A stretch of 64,000 nucleotides of DNA from Verrucomicrobiales bacterium (lineage in GTDB: Bacteria; Verrucomicrobiota; Verrucomicrobiia; Verrucomicrobiales; DEV007). Location of the stretch: assembly GCA_016795505.1 (NCBI GenBank), contig JAEUHH010000088.1, forward strand, positions 1-64,000, given 5' to 3'. Positions within the stretch are counted from its first letter, which is position 1; each line of letters starts with the position of its first letter. The position numbers and the translations under genes are program-made. Below the pieces are notes generated by a model. It had not been told where the DNA came from, did not search any database, and was given only the letters and a program-made list of their open reading frames with translations. Shown in pieces: positions 38,081 through 47,400 of the stretch.

Positions 38081-40876
38081 ATGCCAGAGAACGGCCATTT
38101 CGAGAAAGTGCTCGCCCACGCCGAGGCCTCGCTCATCCCCCTGCGGCGTGAGGTGAAGGACCACGCCGCGCTGCTGCAACTTTACCGGAAATTCCTGAAA
38201 AAGGAGAATCACCGCATCCGCCTGCTCCACAAACAGGGCGCCGGCGGCGTGGAGGTGGCCCAAAGCCGCGCCGTCCTGCTGGACGTGGTGATCAACGATC
38301 TCTTTGCCGCCGCCATGGAGCGCCGGGCGTCTGAAGGCGGGCGGGAGACTGCCGGGGAGCTTTCGGCCCATCCTCTGACCCTCGTAGCCAGCGGCGGCTA
38401 CGGCCGCGGCGTGCTGAACCCCGGCAGCGACATCGACCTGCTTTTCCTCCTGCCCGAACTGGAGAATGCCGTGACCGATGAGGTCAATGAGATCGTGAGC
38501 CAGATCCTGCTGATGCTCTATGACGTGGGCTTCAAGGTCGGCCACGCGGTGCGCACGGTGTCCGAGTCCATTCAATTCGCCAATCAGGATCACCCCACCA
38601 AGACGGCGATGCTCGACGCCCGCTTCATCGCCGGCGATGCCTCGCTGTTCGACACATTCGAGTCGTCCTTTCACGAAGGCTGCCTGAAGGGCCAGGAGCG
38701 CGAGTATCTCAATGTCCGCAGCCAGGACATCCGCGCCCGCCACAAGAAATGGGGCCGCACCGTGCACCTCCAGGAGCCGAATGTGAAGGAAGGCTGCGGC
38801 GGCCTGCGCGACTACCACAACCTGATCTGGGTGCTCTGGGTGCTGAGACAAAGCCGCAACCTGCACGCGCTGGTCAAGGAAGGTCGTCTCACCCTCACCG
38901 CCTACAAGGAGATCGAAAACGCCTACGAGTTCCTGATGCGGGTGCGCAACGGCCTCCACTACGCGCAGAAGGGGAAATCGGGCGACATCCTGACGCTGCG
39001 GCATCAGGGCATTCTGGCGACGGAGTTTGGCTACCCGCAGAAGACCATCCTGCGCCGCAGCGAGGCCTTCATGCGGGACTACTATTTTCACACCCGCAAT
39101 CTCTACCAGCACAGCACCTCGCTGATGCAGAGCTTCGAGTTGGAAGTGGTGGACGACAGCACCGGCCCGGTGCCCTACATCGGCTTCCTCGCCCGGCGGC
39201 GGGCGCCGGAGGAGCATTTCGACGGCTTTTTCAGCCGCGACGGGCTCATCTACCCCGAATCGATGCAAATCTTCGCGGAAGACCCGAACCGCATGATGCG
39301 GACCTTCCTCCACACCCAGCAACGCCATCTCAAGTTCAGCCCCGAGATCCGCAAGCTGTTCAAGGCCAGCTACGCCCTGATCACGAAGGATTTCCGAAAA
39401 TCGCGCTCGAACCGCGAGACCTTCGAGCAGATCCTCCAGCACCGCGGAGATGTGGCCCGCATCCTCCGGCAGATGCATCGCGTCGGCTTTCTCGGCCGAT
39501 ACCTGCCGGAATTTGGCGCCCTCACCGATCTGGTGCAGCACGAGTTTTTCCACCGCTACTCGGCCGACGAGCACACCCTGCGCTGCATCGACCAGCTCGA
39601 CGCCCTGGCCAGCACCGAAGACCCCAAGGCCGGATTTTTCCAACAGCTCTTCCGTGATCTGGAGGACCCCTACATCCTCTACCTCGCCCTCATCCTGCAC
39701 GACACGGGGCGGGCGGAGAACATGCGCCATCATGAGGATGCCAGCGCCATGCTCGCCAGCCAGGTCTGCACCCGGCTGCGCATCTATGGCGACCGGCGTC
39801 GGCGGCTTACTTTTTTGGTCGACCACCACCTCACCTTCTGGCGCGTCGCCACGACACGGAACATCGACGATCCCGCGACCGTGGCCGAGTTCGCCCAGTC
39901 CATGCAGAACCGCTCCTATCTGGAGACGCTGTTCCTCTTCAGCTACGTGGACTCCCGAGCCACCAACGAAGAGGCCTGGAGCGACTGGAAATACACCCTG
40001 ATGTCGCATCTCTACCGGAACACCCTGTCCTGGTTCGAGGATCGTGACGCATTCAACGAGAAAGCCAACCGCCCCCGCACCGCCCAGCGGGAAAAGATCA
40101 TCGACAAACTCGACGGCGACTACCGGGAGGAGATCGAAGCGCATTTCGAGACCATGCCGGAGCGCTACTTCCGCTTCCGCGGCCACGAGAGCATCCTGCG
40201 GCACATCCGGCTCTTCCGGCGGTTCTTCGAGAAGGTACAACTCCCCGGACTGGACAGCCTCATCCCCGTCGTGGGCTGGGAAGCCCGACCCAACGAAGGC
40301 TACAGCCTGGTCGAGGTCGTCGGCTGGAACCGCCACCACTTCCTCGCCAAAGTCGCCGGTGCGCTGGCGGCGCGGAATCTCAACATCCTCAGCGCCGACC
40401 TGTTCACCCGATCCGACGATCTCGTCATCGACATCTTCCGCGTCTGCACCACCAACTTCGGTCCGGTGAAGTCCGACCGCGAAATGGAGCGGGTGGAGAA
40501 GCTGCTCGAGACCCAGTTCGGTGTGGGTGACCAGGAGGTTGATTTCCGCGCCCTGATCGGCCGCGAACGGAGTCCCTCGGCGATGCAAAGCTCCCTCGAG
40601 ATCGAGATCCCCCAGCGAGTCTTCGTCTCCAACAACCTCAGCGAACAACAGACCGTGCTGGAGCTACAGGCACAGGATCGCATCGGTTTGCTCTACGACA
40701 TTTTCACCGCCCTCGGGAATCTCGAAGCCGAGGTGGTCCACGCCCGCATCAGCACCCAGGCGGGGGCCGCGATCGATCGCTTTTATCTCGTCGATTCCCG
40801 CTCGGAGAAGAAGATCACGGACAAAAGCCGCCTCAAAGAGATCGAGGGAGCGATCGCCAAGGCCGTCGGCATTTGA
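38081..40876 (+). CDS. glnD: [Protein-PII] uridylyltransferase/uridylyl-removing enzyme
   Basis: A 931-residue nitrogen sensor. Domain order is normal: nucleotidyltransferase with ASGGYGRGVLNPGSDIDLLFL near residue 105-125, a GlnD helical linker (LQEPNVKEGCGGLRDYHNL), an HD hydrolase domain (LALILHDTGRAENMRHHED), and two ACT domains at the end (SLVEVVGWNRHHFLAKVAGAL and LQAQDRIGLLYDIFTALG). It modifies PII according to glutamine. No glnB or glnA is adjacent. An NtrC-type regulator with its kinase lies 8 kb away at 48476, but its link to nitrogen is not shown. Confidence 0.93.
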   Translation: MPENGHFEKVLAHAEASLIPLRREVKDHAALLQLYRKFLKKENHRIRLLHKQGAGGVEVAQSRAVLLDVVINDLFAAAMERRASEGGRETAGELSAHPLTLVASGGYGRGVLNPGSDIDLLFLLPELENAVTDEVNEIVSQILLMLYDVGFKVGHAVRTVSESIQFANQDHPTKTAMLDARFIAGDASLFDTFESSFHEGCLKGQEREYLNVRSQDIRARHKKWGRTVHLQEPNVKEGCGGLRDYHNLIWVLWVLRQSRNLHALVKEGRLTLTAYKEIENAYEFLMRVRNGLHYAQKGKSGDILTLRHQGILATEFGYPQKTILRRSEAFMRDYYFHTRNLYQHSTSLMQSFELEVVDDSTGPVPYIGFLARRRAPEEHFDGFFSRDGLIYPESMQIFAEDPNRMMRTFLHTQQRHLKFSPEIRKLFKASYALITKDFRKSRSNRETFEQILQHRGDVARILRQMHRVGFLGRYLPEFGALTDLVQHEFFHRYSADEHTLRCIDQLDALASTEDPKAGFFQQLFRDLEDPYILYLALILHDTGRAENMRHHEDASAMLASQVCTRLRIYGDRRRRLTFLVDHHLTFWRVATTRNIDDPATVAEFAQSMQNRSYLETLFLFSYVDSRATNEEAWSDWKYTLMSHLYRNTLSWFEDRDAFNEKANRPRTAQREKIIDKLDGDYREEIEAHFETMPERYFRFRGHESILRHIRLFRRFFEKVQLPGLDSLIPVVGWEARPNEGYSLVEVVGWNRHHFLAKVAGALAARNLNILSADLFTRSDDLVIDIFRVCTTNFGPVKSDREMERVEKLLETQFGVGDQEVDFRALIGRERSPSAMQSSLEIEIPQRVFVSNNLSEQQTVLELQAQDRIGLLYDIFTALGNLEAEVVHARISTQAGAAIDRFYLVDSRSEKKITDKSRLKEIEGAIAKAVGI

Positions 40877-40905
40877 TCCGCGGCCAGCGGCCCTCAAAAA
40901 ACCCA

Positions 40906-41802
40906 TCACGGCTCCCACACCGGTCGACTCGACAGGATGTCCCGCCTGATCTCGCCAGGCAGGACCGCAAATACCGGAAACGACGGCCGGATGCGGTGGC
41001 AGCCCTCCCGGATCGCCCTCCGAATCTCACCCGCGCCGTAGCGGGTCGAAAAATGAGACAGGATGAGGGCCTCCAGAGGCAGATCCGCCGCCATCGGCAG
41101 CACCTGATCCAGCGCCGAATGCCGCATCTCCTGCGCCCGAGACACCGCATCCGCGACATGGAGAAAAGTGGACTCGTGAATCAGGATCTTCGGCCGCTGC
41201 CAACGGTCTGCCGGCTCGATCGGCGTGTCCGCCGAATAAGCCAGCAGCGTCTCGGAGACCGTCTCGATCACCGCGGCATCGCCCCGCGTGTGTCGCGCCG
41301 TCACGATCTCGGCCTCGCTGAGACCGGCAAACTCGGGCCGCAGCCGGTTGTGCTCACTCACCACCAGGTAGCCCAGGCTCTTCACGATGCCGGGCTCCGT
41401 GTCGATGTGGCGGCTGGCCACGGGCAAAATGCGGGCATTGGCCTTGCCCAGCGGATGCGACAAGCCGGGGATCACAGGCATCCACCGGTTCCGCCCGACG
41501 CCATGCTCCTCCCGCCGGTCAAATTCCTTCAAAAACGCCTCCAGCGCCGGGAAGGATCCGCAATCCCTCGGATACAGGACCACCGGCAGCCCCCGCTCGC
41601 GCGCATTGATCTGCAAAAACTGGGGCAGTCCATTGAGATGATCGCGATCGGCATGGGAAACGGCGATCATCCGCACTTTCCGCGACTTTTGCAGCAAGCC
41701 GGCCACCGCTCCGTCGCCGCAATCCAGTAACAGAGCCAGATCGTCCACGAAAAACCATGTCGAAAACAACGCGGTCGAATAGCCGGTGATGGTCAGGTTC
41801 AT
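40906..41802 (-). CDS. RNase Z-like metallo-beta-lactamase fold protein
   Basis: A 298-residue MBL-fold hydrolase. The metal motif is SHADRDHLNG near residue 50 (RNase Z normally has SHxHxDH; here the first His is kept and the second is Asp), with LIHESTF and LILSHFSTRY matching RNase Z-like enzymes. If active it would cut tRNA 3' trailers, but most array tRNAs encode CCA, which RNase Z usually avoids. The changed metal motif makes the substrate uncertain. It lies downstream of a terminator that ends the rpsR unit. Confidence 0.75.
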   Translation of the reverse strand: MNLTITGYSTALFSTWFFVDDLALLLDCGDGAVAGLLQKSRKVRMIAVSHADRDHLNGLPQFLQINARERGLPVVLYPRDCGSFPALEAFLKEFDRREEHGVGRNRWMPVIPGLSHPLGKANARILPVASRHIDTEPGIVKSLGYLVVSEHNRLRPEFAGLSEAEIVTARHTRGDAAVIETVSETLLAYSADTPIEPADRWQRPKILIHESTFLHVADAVSRAQEMRHSALDQVLPMAADLPLEALILSHFSTRYGAGEIRRAIREGCHRIRPSFPVFAVLPGEIRRDILSSRPVWEP

Positions 41803-41893
41803 GGCTCTCGCTTCGATGATCCACCCTTTCTCTGCCTGCCACTCAGCCGACGCCGTGGCATCAAGCGCCCCATTTTCCCATCCAGAACGAAAC

Positions 41894-41926
41894 GAAAAAA
41901 CGCGCCAGAGTCACATCCGGCGCGTT
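41894..41926 (-). terminator. Intrinsic terminator after rpsR
   Basis: Read on the minus strand, AACGCGCC and GGCGCGTT form an 8-bp stem, followed by TTTTTTC. It ends the rpmG-rpsR transcript before the RNase Z-like gene. Confidence 0.85.
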
Positions 41927-41980
41927 CTGTCGCGGGATGGACGGACCATCCAGCCGCTCGCTCGTGCGGACCGGGATCGG

Positions 41981-42220
41981 TCAGCGCATCAGGTTCAGCG
42001 CGCGGGCCCGCTTGATCTCGCGGGTGATGCGGCGATGGACCTTGGCGGAGACGCCGGTGACCCGGCGCGGATAGATCTTGCCGGTCTCCGACACGAACTT
42101 GGAGAGGTAATCCGGATTCAGGTAATGGACCTTGTCGGCCGGAATGTCCATGCGGCGCCGCGGCATGCGACGGTTGGCCCGGCGCAGGTTGGCGGCTCTT
42201 TCTTCAGTTTTGGGACCCAT
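41981..42220 (-). CDS. rpsR: 30S ribosomal protein S18
   Basis: A 79-residue small-subunit protein with the S18 core VHYLNPDYLSKFVSETGKIYPRRVTGVSAKVHRRITREIKRA. The length and the basic ends are normal. It lies 35 bp after rpmG, an arrangement different from the usual rpsF-ssb-rpsR cluster. Confidence 0.97.
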   Translation of the reverse strand: MGPKTEERAANLRRANRRMPRRRMDIPADKVHYLNPDYLSKFVSETGKIYPRRVTGVSAKVHRRITREIKRARALNLMR

Positions 42221-42255
42221 ATGCGGTGCAGGTGGCGGTTGAAATATCCGGCGAA

Positions 42256-42429
42256 TCAGCGCTTCTCGCGATGCAGCGTGCGACGCTTCAGGAAGGGGTT
42301 GAACTTCACTTTCTCGAGACGGCCGGGAGTCCGGAGACTCTTTTTATTCCGGCTCGTCACATACTGCGAAGCTTGCTTGCCCTCGGCCTTGGCCTCGGTG
42401 CACTCCAGGATGATGACGTCGCGTGGCAT
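42256..42429 (-). CDS. rpmG: 50S ribosomal protein L33
   Basis: A 57-residue large-subunit protein, too short for most ORF listings. It reads MPRDVIILECTEAKAEG, then YVTSRNKKSLRTPGRLEKVKF and ends NPFLKRRTLHREKR. It is the zinc-free C- form: the paired cysteines of C+ L33 are absent. It is followed by rpsR and preceded, 70 bp upstream, by the DksA-like gene. Confidence 0.95.
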   Translation of the reverse strand: MPRDVIILECTEAKAEGKQASQYVTSRNKKSLRTPGRLEKVKFNPFLKRRTLHREKR

Positions 42430-42499
42430 GACAAAAAACGGGTTTCAGGGATGTTTCGTAAACGAGCGGGCGGGCAATTTCCCGATTTCCCGGCTCCCG

Positions 42500-43509
42500 T
42501 CAAGCTTCATCTTCAGCCTCGGCGGCGGCGGTGTCCGCCTCGCTGAGTCCGAACAGCGACGTGACCGGGGTCCGATAGTGCCCCGATTGCTGCTGCTGTT
42601 CCAGTTGCTCCTGACAGGTCACGGTGAACCGGGCGAACGGCAGCGCCTCCAGTCGGGCGGCCGGAATCCGCTCGCCGGACATCTCGCAAATCCCATAGGT
42701 GCCGTTTTCGACCCGCTTGATCGCTTCTTCGATCTCGTAAAGCGCATCCTGCTCCTGCGACAGCAGGTTCAGGGCAAAATCACGATCGTAGGAGTCACTG
42801 CCGGCATCGGCCTGGTGCATGCCGAAGGCGGAAGCCTCATTGCCTTCGGCGCGCGAGCGGAGCGTGTCTCGGGCCACGCCACTCATTTGGTCCAGCAGAG
42901 AGTCGCGCAGATCGAGCAGCCGCTGGTGCTGGCTCTTCAGGAATCCCTTCAACAGGGCCTTTTCCGGCTCGGCCTTCGCGGGGGCCGCCTTCGGTGCCGC
43001 GACCGGAGCCTTGGAGGGCGCAGCCTTCGCCACCTCCTTGGGCTTGGCGGTCGGCGCCGCAGGCTTGGCCGGAGCCTTGGCAGGCGTTTTCGCCGGGGCC
43101 TTGGCTACCACCGGCTTTTTATCCGCCACTTTGGCGGTCTTGGCGGCGGGCTTTTTCGCGGATGCCGCCGACTTAGGCTTCACAGCCGCCTTTTTTGCGG
43201 CCGGAGCGGGCTTTCCCTTCGAGCCCGGCTTCCCCGCGTCGGCCTTGGCGTTCGCCACCGGTTTGGCAGCTCCCGCCTTGGCCTTCGCGGTTTTGTTCTC
43301 CGTAGCCGGAGAAGAGCTACTTAACTTTTTTTTTTGGCCGCTTTCTTGGCAGGCGCCTTCTTCGCCGCTTTTTTGGCGGGCGCTTTCTTGGCGGGTGCTT
43401 TCTTCGCTGCCTTTTTGGCGGGCGCTTTCTTCACCGCCTTTTTGACGGCCGCTTTTTTGGCGGGCGCTTTCTTGGCGGCTGCTTTCTTGGTGGCTGCTTT
43501 CTTTGCCAT
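42500..43509 (-). CDS. Histone H1-like/DksA-TraR fusion interrupted by a poly-A frameshift site
   Basis: From the ATG at 43509 the frame encodes ~60 residues of Ala/Lys/Pro repeats (AAKKAPAKK type, like bacterial histone H1) and stops at TAA (43321-43323). Just before it lies a run of ten A (43326-43335). Re-reading one A (-1 shift) joins the frame to a longer ORF ending at 42500, giving a 336-residue product: the Lys/Ala/Pro tail continues, then a DksA/TraR coiled coil ([21 protein letters not shown]) and finger ([21 protein letters not shown]). Only two of the four zinc cysteines remain. Slippage, phase variation or a miscounted homopolymer are the options. Confidence 0.8.
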
Positions 43510-44164
43510 AGTTCAGGCTTCCGTTAACGAACGTATCAGGTTCGTGTGTTGTCATCACTAAAACCCGGTTGACCGGGCCGCCCAAACCCCGCTCACCGAG
43601 AGCGCGGGAAAAGGCGGCAATAGTTAGTTCAAGGAACAGGTTCCCGCAAGGGGGAAAGCAACGCGACCGATGCCCCGCACCCAACCTCGACGAAGTCATT
43701 CCAAAAAAATGTCCCAGCCGTTTCGCCAACCCGCCCGCACCCGAAAGGCATCGCGGCACGGCATTTTGATAACTCGTAAAGATAAGCCATTTGCCGCAAC
43801 CAAGCCACAACCCCGCCACACCAGCACGCGCACATCGGCAGGCGTCCGAGATTCCCGAAAATTCAACGCTGCCAGAGCATGACAGACGAACTCTATCGTT
43901 ACCAAAAAAGCCGTTCGGTGCACCACCCCCAATGCCCTGCCGCGGATGCCCCTTCGAGTAACCATCATTGATCAGCCCAGTCCGGTCACGCTCCGCTAAA
44001 AAAGTTCATCGCAGCCAGGGCGGCATCCCCAAAAAGTTGAAAAAATTCCCCGCGAAATTTTTTCGAAAAACGCGCAAAAAGTCGCCGTCGCCTTCCTGAT
44101 CGATGTCGATGCCACCACTGAGGAGCGCCCGATACCGGAGGCTCTCCCGCCTTGAACCGTGCTT

Positions 44165-44213
44165 CCGATCCTACCCTGTTTGCTCTCCGAACCAACCCTG
44201 TTGGTGCGGAAAC
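44165..44213. repeat. Dispersed ACCCTGTT palindromic repeat, locus 6 (two units)
   Basis: Unit one is CCGATC-CT-ACCCTGTT-TGCTC. Unit two is CCGAACCA-ACCCTGTT-GGTGCGG, where the arms have changed but still complement each other. The rest of 43510-44227 is non-coding, with an AT-rich block around 44000-44090. Confidence 0.8.
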
Positions 44214-44227
44214 GGAGCCTCCGCGGC

Positions 44228-45838
44228 TTACTTCATCATCACTTCGGCAATCACCCGGGAGAGATGTCCGACGTCGTAGGGCTTCGGCAGGATGCCGGCA
44301 TAGCCATCTTCGCGGAAGGTTTCGATCGCATCATCGGAAAAGAACCCGCTGGTCGCGATGACGCGCGCTCCGCGATCGATTCTCAGAATCTCTGATTTGA
44401 CCTCGTCTCCGCTCAGACCGCCGGGCAGGGTCATGTCCAACAGCACGGCATCGATCGGCTCCGGCGAGCGCATCCGCTGGCGGTACAGATCGACCGCCTC
44501 CTGTCCGCTCGATGCGGACACGGCTTCGTAGCCGAGCTTGGTGAGCAGTCTCTCGGCGGCGTCGCGCACACTGTCCAGATCGTCGACCACGAGCACCCGG
44601 CCCGTGCCAGTGATCACCTCATTCTGCGCATCGCCGACGGTCAACGGCGAAGACCCTTTCGTCTCGTCACCCTGGACAATGGCCTCGATGATCTGACAAG
44701 CCGGCAGGAAGACCCGGAACTCGGTGCCCACATTCACCTGCGACTTCACCGTGATGGCACCTCCGTGCCGCTGAACGATCGTCCGGCAGGTCGCCAGCCC
44801 GATGCCGGTGCCGTACTCTTTGGTCGTGTAGCCAGCCTCGAAGATTTTGTCCAATCGCGCCGCCGGGATGCCGCAGCCCCGGTCGCGCACCCGCACCAGG
44901 ACGTAGGGTCCGGCAGCCAGCCCGAGGCTCGTCCCCTCGGGCATGACAAAATTCTCCACAAAACACTGAATGATGCCGCCTTTCGGCATCGCCTGGCAGG
45001 CGTTGATGACCAGATTCTGGAATACCTGCCGAATCTGTTGCGTGTTGACCTCGACGCCCCACACGCCGTCCGGAGAGACCATGTCGCAGCGGACTTTGCC
45101 GCCCGAGGTGGCGAATCGCGCCGTTTGACGCAGCAGGTCGGCCAGATTCACCACTTCTACCTTTGGTTTCCGACCGCCGGTGGAATCCAAAATCTGTTGG
45201 GCCAGCCCTTTCGCGACGTGAATCGCCTCGACCGCCTTGTCGATGTGCCCGCGCACCGAGCTTTGGAGCGCCGTCTCCAGACGCGCGTTGCTGAGATTGC
45301 CCAGCATCACGGTCAGCGCGTTGTTGAAATCGTGGGCAATGCCCTCTGCCAGCAGAGCCAGCGCCTCGACCCGACTCTTTTCCAGACTCTCCTCCAGCGA
45401 AGGCAGCGATCGCGCCGGCGCGGATTCCGGCTCGGCGGCAACCGGAGTGACCACCGGCGAAAAGGTCAGGATGTAATTGACCACGGTGCCCGCCTGATCC
45501 CGCACACCGGATATCGTCCAGCGGCAGCGCACTCGCCCGGCGCGCTTGAGCAAGTCCTTTTCGGTCTGCACCAGCTTTCCCGACTCCGCCACCAACGGCA
45601 GCTTTTGGAGCAGCAGATCCAGGCTCTCCGGCTCGAAAACCAGCCCCAAGGGTCGATCCAGCAGGGACTCGCGGCGATAGCCGGTCATCTCAGACGCTGC
45701 CCGGTTCGCGAAGACGATCAACGGCCCCAGAGAGTGGCGCGCTCTGGCTTCGACAATCAATATGCCCTCCCCGACCTGCTCGATGGCATGCCGAAAATGG
45801 TGATTGATAGACCTGATTTGATCGATCGACTGGCTCAT
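44228..45838 (-). CDS. Hybrid sensor kinase with PAS, kinase and receiver domains
   Basis: A 536-residue cytoplasmic signalling protein with no membrane segment. Order: PAS domain (residues ~15-135, with IVFANRAASEMTGYRRE), histidine box AEGIAHDFNNALTVML (phospho-His near 175), ATP lid motifs NLVINACQAMPKGG, VRDRGCGIPAARLD, YGTGIGLATCR, and a C-terminal receiver (VLVVDDLDSVRDA; phospho-Asp in VLLDMTLPGG; ILPKPYD). The HDFNN box is typical of hybrid kinases with a C-terminal receiver. No output regulator is adjacent, so it may phosphorylate a distant partner. Confidence 0.92.
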   Translation of the reverse strand: MSQSIDQIRSINHHFRHAIEQVGEGILIVEARARHSLGPLIVFANRAASEMTGYRRESLLDRPLGLVFEPESLDLLLQKLPLVAESGKLVQTEKDLLKRAGRVRCRWTISGVRDQAGTVVNYILTFSPVVTPVAAEPESAPARSLPSLEESLEKSRVEALALLAEGIAHDFNNALTVMLGNLSNARLETALQSSVRGHIDKAVEAIHVAKGLAQQILDSTGGRKPKVEVVNLADLLRQTARFATSGGKVRCDMVSPDGVWGVEVNTQQIRQVFQNLVINACQAMPKGGIIQCFVENFVMPEGTSLGLAAGPYVLVRVRDRGCGIPAARLDKIFEAGYTTKEYGTGIGLATCRTIVQRHGGAITVKSQVNVGTEFRVFLPACQIIEAIVQGDETKGSSPLTVGDAQNEVITGTGRVLVVDDLDSVRDAAERLLTKLGYEAVSASSGQEAVDLYRQRMRSPEPIDAVLLDMTLPGGLSGDEVKSEILRIDRGARVIATSGFFSDDAIETFREDGYAGILPKPYDVGHLSRVIAEVMMK

Positions 45839-46076
45839 CCCCGCACCCGGACAAAATTTGGACAGGCTCCGTTTTACAACGACCTGTCTACTTAAGCAAA
45901 GTTAAATTTCACTCACCAATAAGAAATTTCGCACGAGAGCGATTCCCGGAGCGTTTTTCTCCGATTTCCTCCCGATCACGCTCTGGACGCCCCCGGCATT
46001 TGCGGCCATTTTCCGGCCCCATTTCCCCGGAGCGCCGCTCCAGAACGCAATCCAACCCTAGAAAAAGCCCTTCCCC

Positions 46077-47225
46077 ATGTCCACTTCGCCGGATTCCCAA
46101 TGCGTGCGTGTCGGTGTCATCGGCGGCGGCCTGATGGGCAAGGAAGCCGCCTCGGCTTTCGGCCGCTGGTTCGCCCTGCTCGACGTGCCCGTCCGCGCCG
46201 AACTCGTCGCCGTCGCAGACCTGTCCGAGCCCGCGCTCGATTGGTTCCGCCAGGTGCCCACGGTGCGCCACCTGTCGACCGACTATCACCAGATCCTCGC
46301 GGATCCCGATGTCGATGTGATCTACTGCGCCATCCCCCATCACCTGCACGAAAAGGTTTACTGCGACATTTTGGATGCCGGCAAGGACCTCCTGGCCGAA
46401 AAGCCCTTCGGCATCGACCTCGCCTCCGCACGACGCATCGTGGACAAAATCGCCGCGACCGGTCGCTTCGTGCGCTGCAGTTCGGAATTCCCCTTCCTCC
46501 CCGGCGCCCAGCGCGTCATCGCCGAGGCCAGTTCGGGCCGCCTAGGCCGGATCATCGAGATTGTCTCCGCCTTCCACCATTCCAGCGATCTCAATCCCGA
46601 CAAGCCGATCAACTGGAAGCGCCAGGTGAAATACTGCGGCGAGATCGGCGTGATGGGCGATCTGGGCATGCACGTCGCCCACATCCCGCTGCGCCTCGGG
46701 TGGAAACCCCGGCGCGTCTTCGCCCAGCTCAGCCAGATCTGGTCGCAGCGGCCCGACGGACACGGCGGCATGGCCGACTGCGACACCTGGGACAACGCCC
46801 TCATCCACGGTGAGCTGGATCTCGGCGACCAGACCGGCATCCCGATGCGCTGGGAAACCAAACGCCTCTCGCCCGGCGCCACGAACACCTGGTTCGTCGA
46901 AGTGCTCGGCACCGAGGGCGGCGTCCGCTATTCGACCGCCGAGCCGAAGACCCTGTGGACTTTCCGCCGCAACGGCAACACCCAGACCTGGACCCGCGAG
47001 GATCTCGGTTTCGGCACGCCCTACAAGACCATCACCGGAGGCATCTTCGAAGTGGGCTTCCCCGACGTGCTGCAGCAGATGTGGGCGGCCTTCCTCTGCG
47101 AGCGCGCCGACGCCCTCGAAGGCCGCTTCGGCTGCGCCACCCCCGAGGAAGCCCTCGCCAGCCACCAGGTCTTCGACGCCGCCCTGCGGTCGCACAAGGA
47201 AGGGCGGGCTGTTGAAGTGAATTGA
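46077..47225 (+). CDS. Gfo/Idh/MocA family oxidoreductase
   Basis: A 382-residue NAD(P)-dependent sugar dehydrogenase-like protein. The Rossmann motif is GVIGGGLMGKEAASA near residue 12; the catalytic-region signature AEKPFGIDLASA is near 105 and the C-terminal domain carries GEIGVMGDLGMHVAHI with the conserved Asp/His. The family oxidises sugars, inositols or pseudo-amino sugars; substrate cannot be told. It is followed on the same strand by a PfkB kinase, so the two may form a catabolic pair. Confidence 0.9.
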   Translation: MSTSPDSQCVRVGVIGGGLMGKEAASAFGRWFALLDVPVRAELVAVADLSEPALDWFRQVPTVRHLSTDYHQILADPDVDVIYCAIPHHLHEKVYCDILDAGKDLLAEKPFGIDLASARRIVDKIAATGRFVRCSSEFPFLPGAQRVIAEASSGRLGRIIEIVSAFHHSSDLNPDKPINWKRQVKYCGEIGVMGDLGMHVAHIPLRLGWKPRRVFAQLSQIWSQRPDGHGGMADCDTWDNALIHGELDLGDQTGIPMRWETKRLSPGATNTWFVEVLGTEGGVRYSTAEPKTLWTFRRNGNTQTWTREDLGFGTPYKTITGGIFEVGFPDVLQQMWAAFLCERADALEGRFGCATPEEALASHQVFDAALRSHKEGRAVEVN

Positions 47226-47400
47226 ACAAGAAGCACGAAACCCCAAGCTCGAAATCCGAAACAAATCCAAAGGAGAAAAATCTCCGAATGTTCAAAACGT
47301 CCACAAATCAAGGAGCGCTTCCCGTTTCGGAAGTTCGAGGCCTTGGTGATTGGATCTTGTTTGGGATTTAGAGTTTAGGATTTGGTTACTTCAGACAGCC
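47226..47400. repeat. AT-rich intergenic element with imperfect inverted halves
   Basis: Between two GC-rich genes lies an AT-rich spacer with GAAATCCGAAACAAATCC (near 47248) on the left and GGATTTAGAGTTTAGGATTT (near 47366) on the right, which are loosely complementary. It looks like one member of a dispersed intergenic repeat, but only one copy is in this window. Confidence 0.4.

Noticed and set aside
43570-44160. Minus-strand ORFs upstream of the DksA-like gene
   Set aside because: Short, overlapping and without family likeness; region looks intergenic with an AT-rich block.
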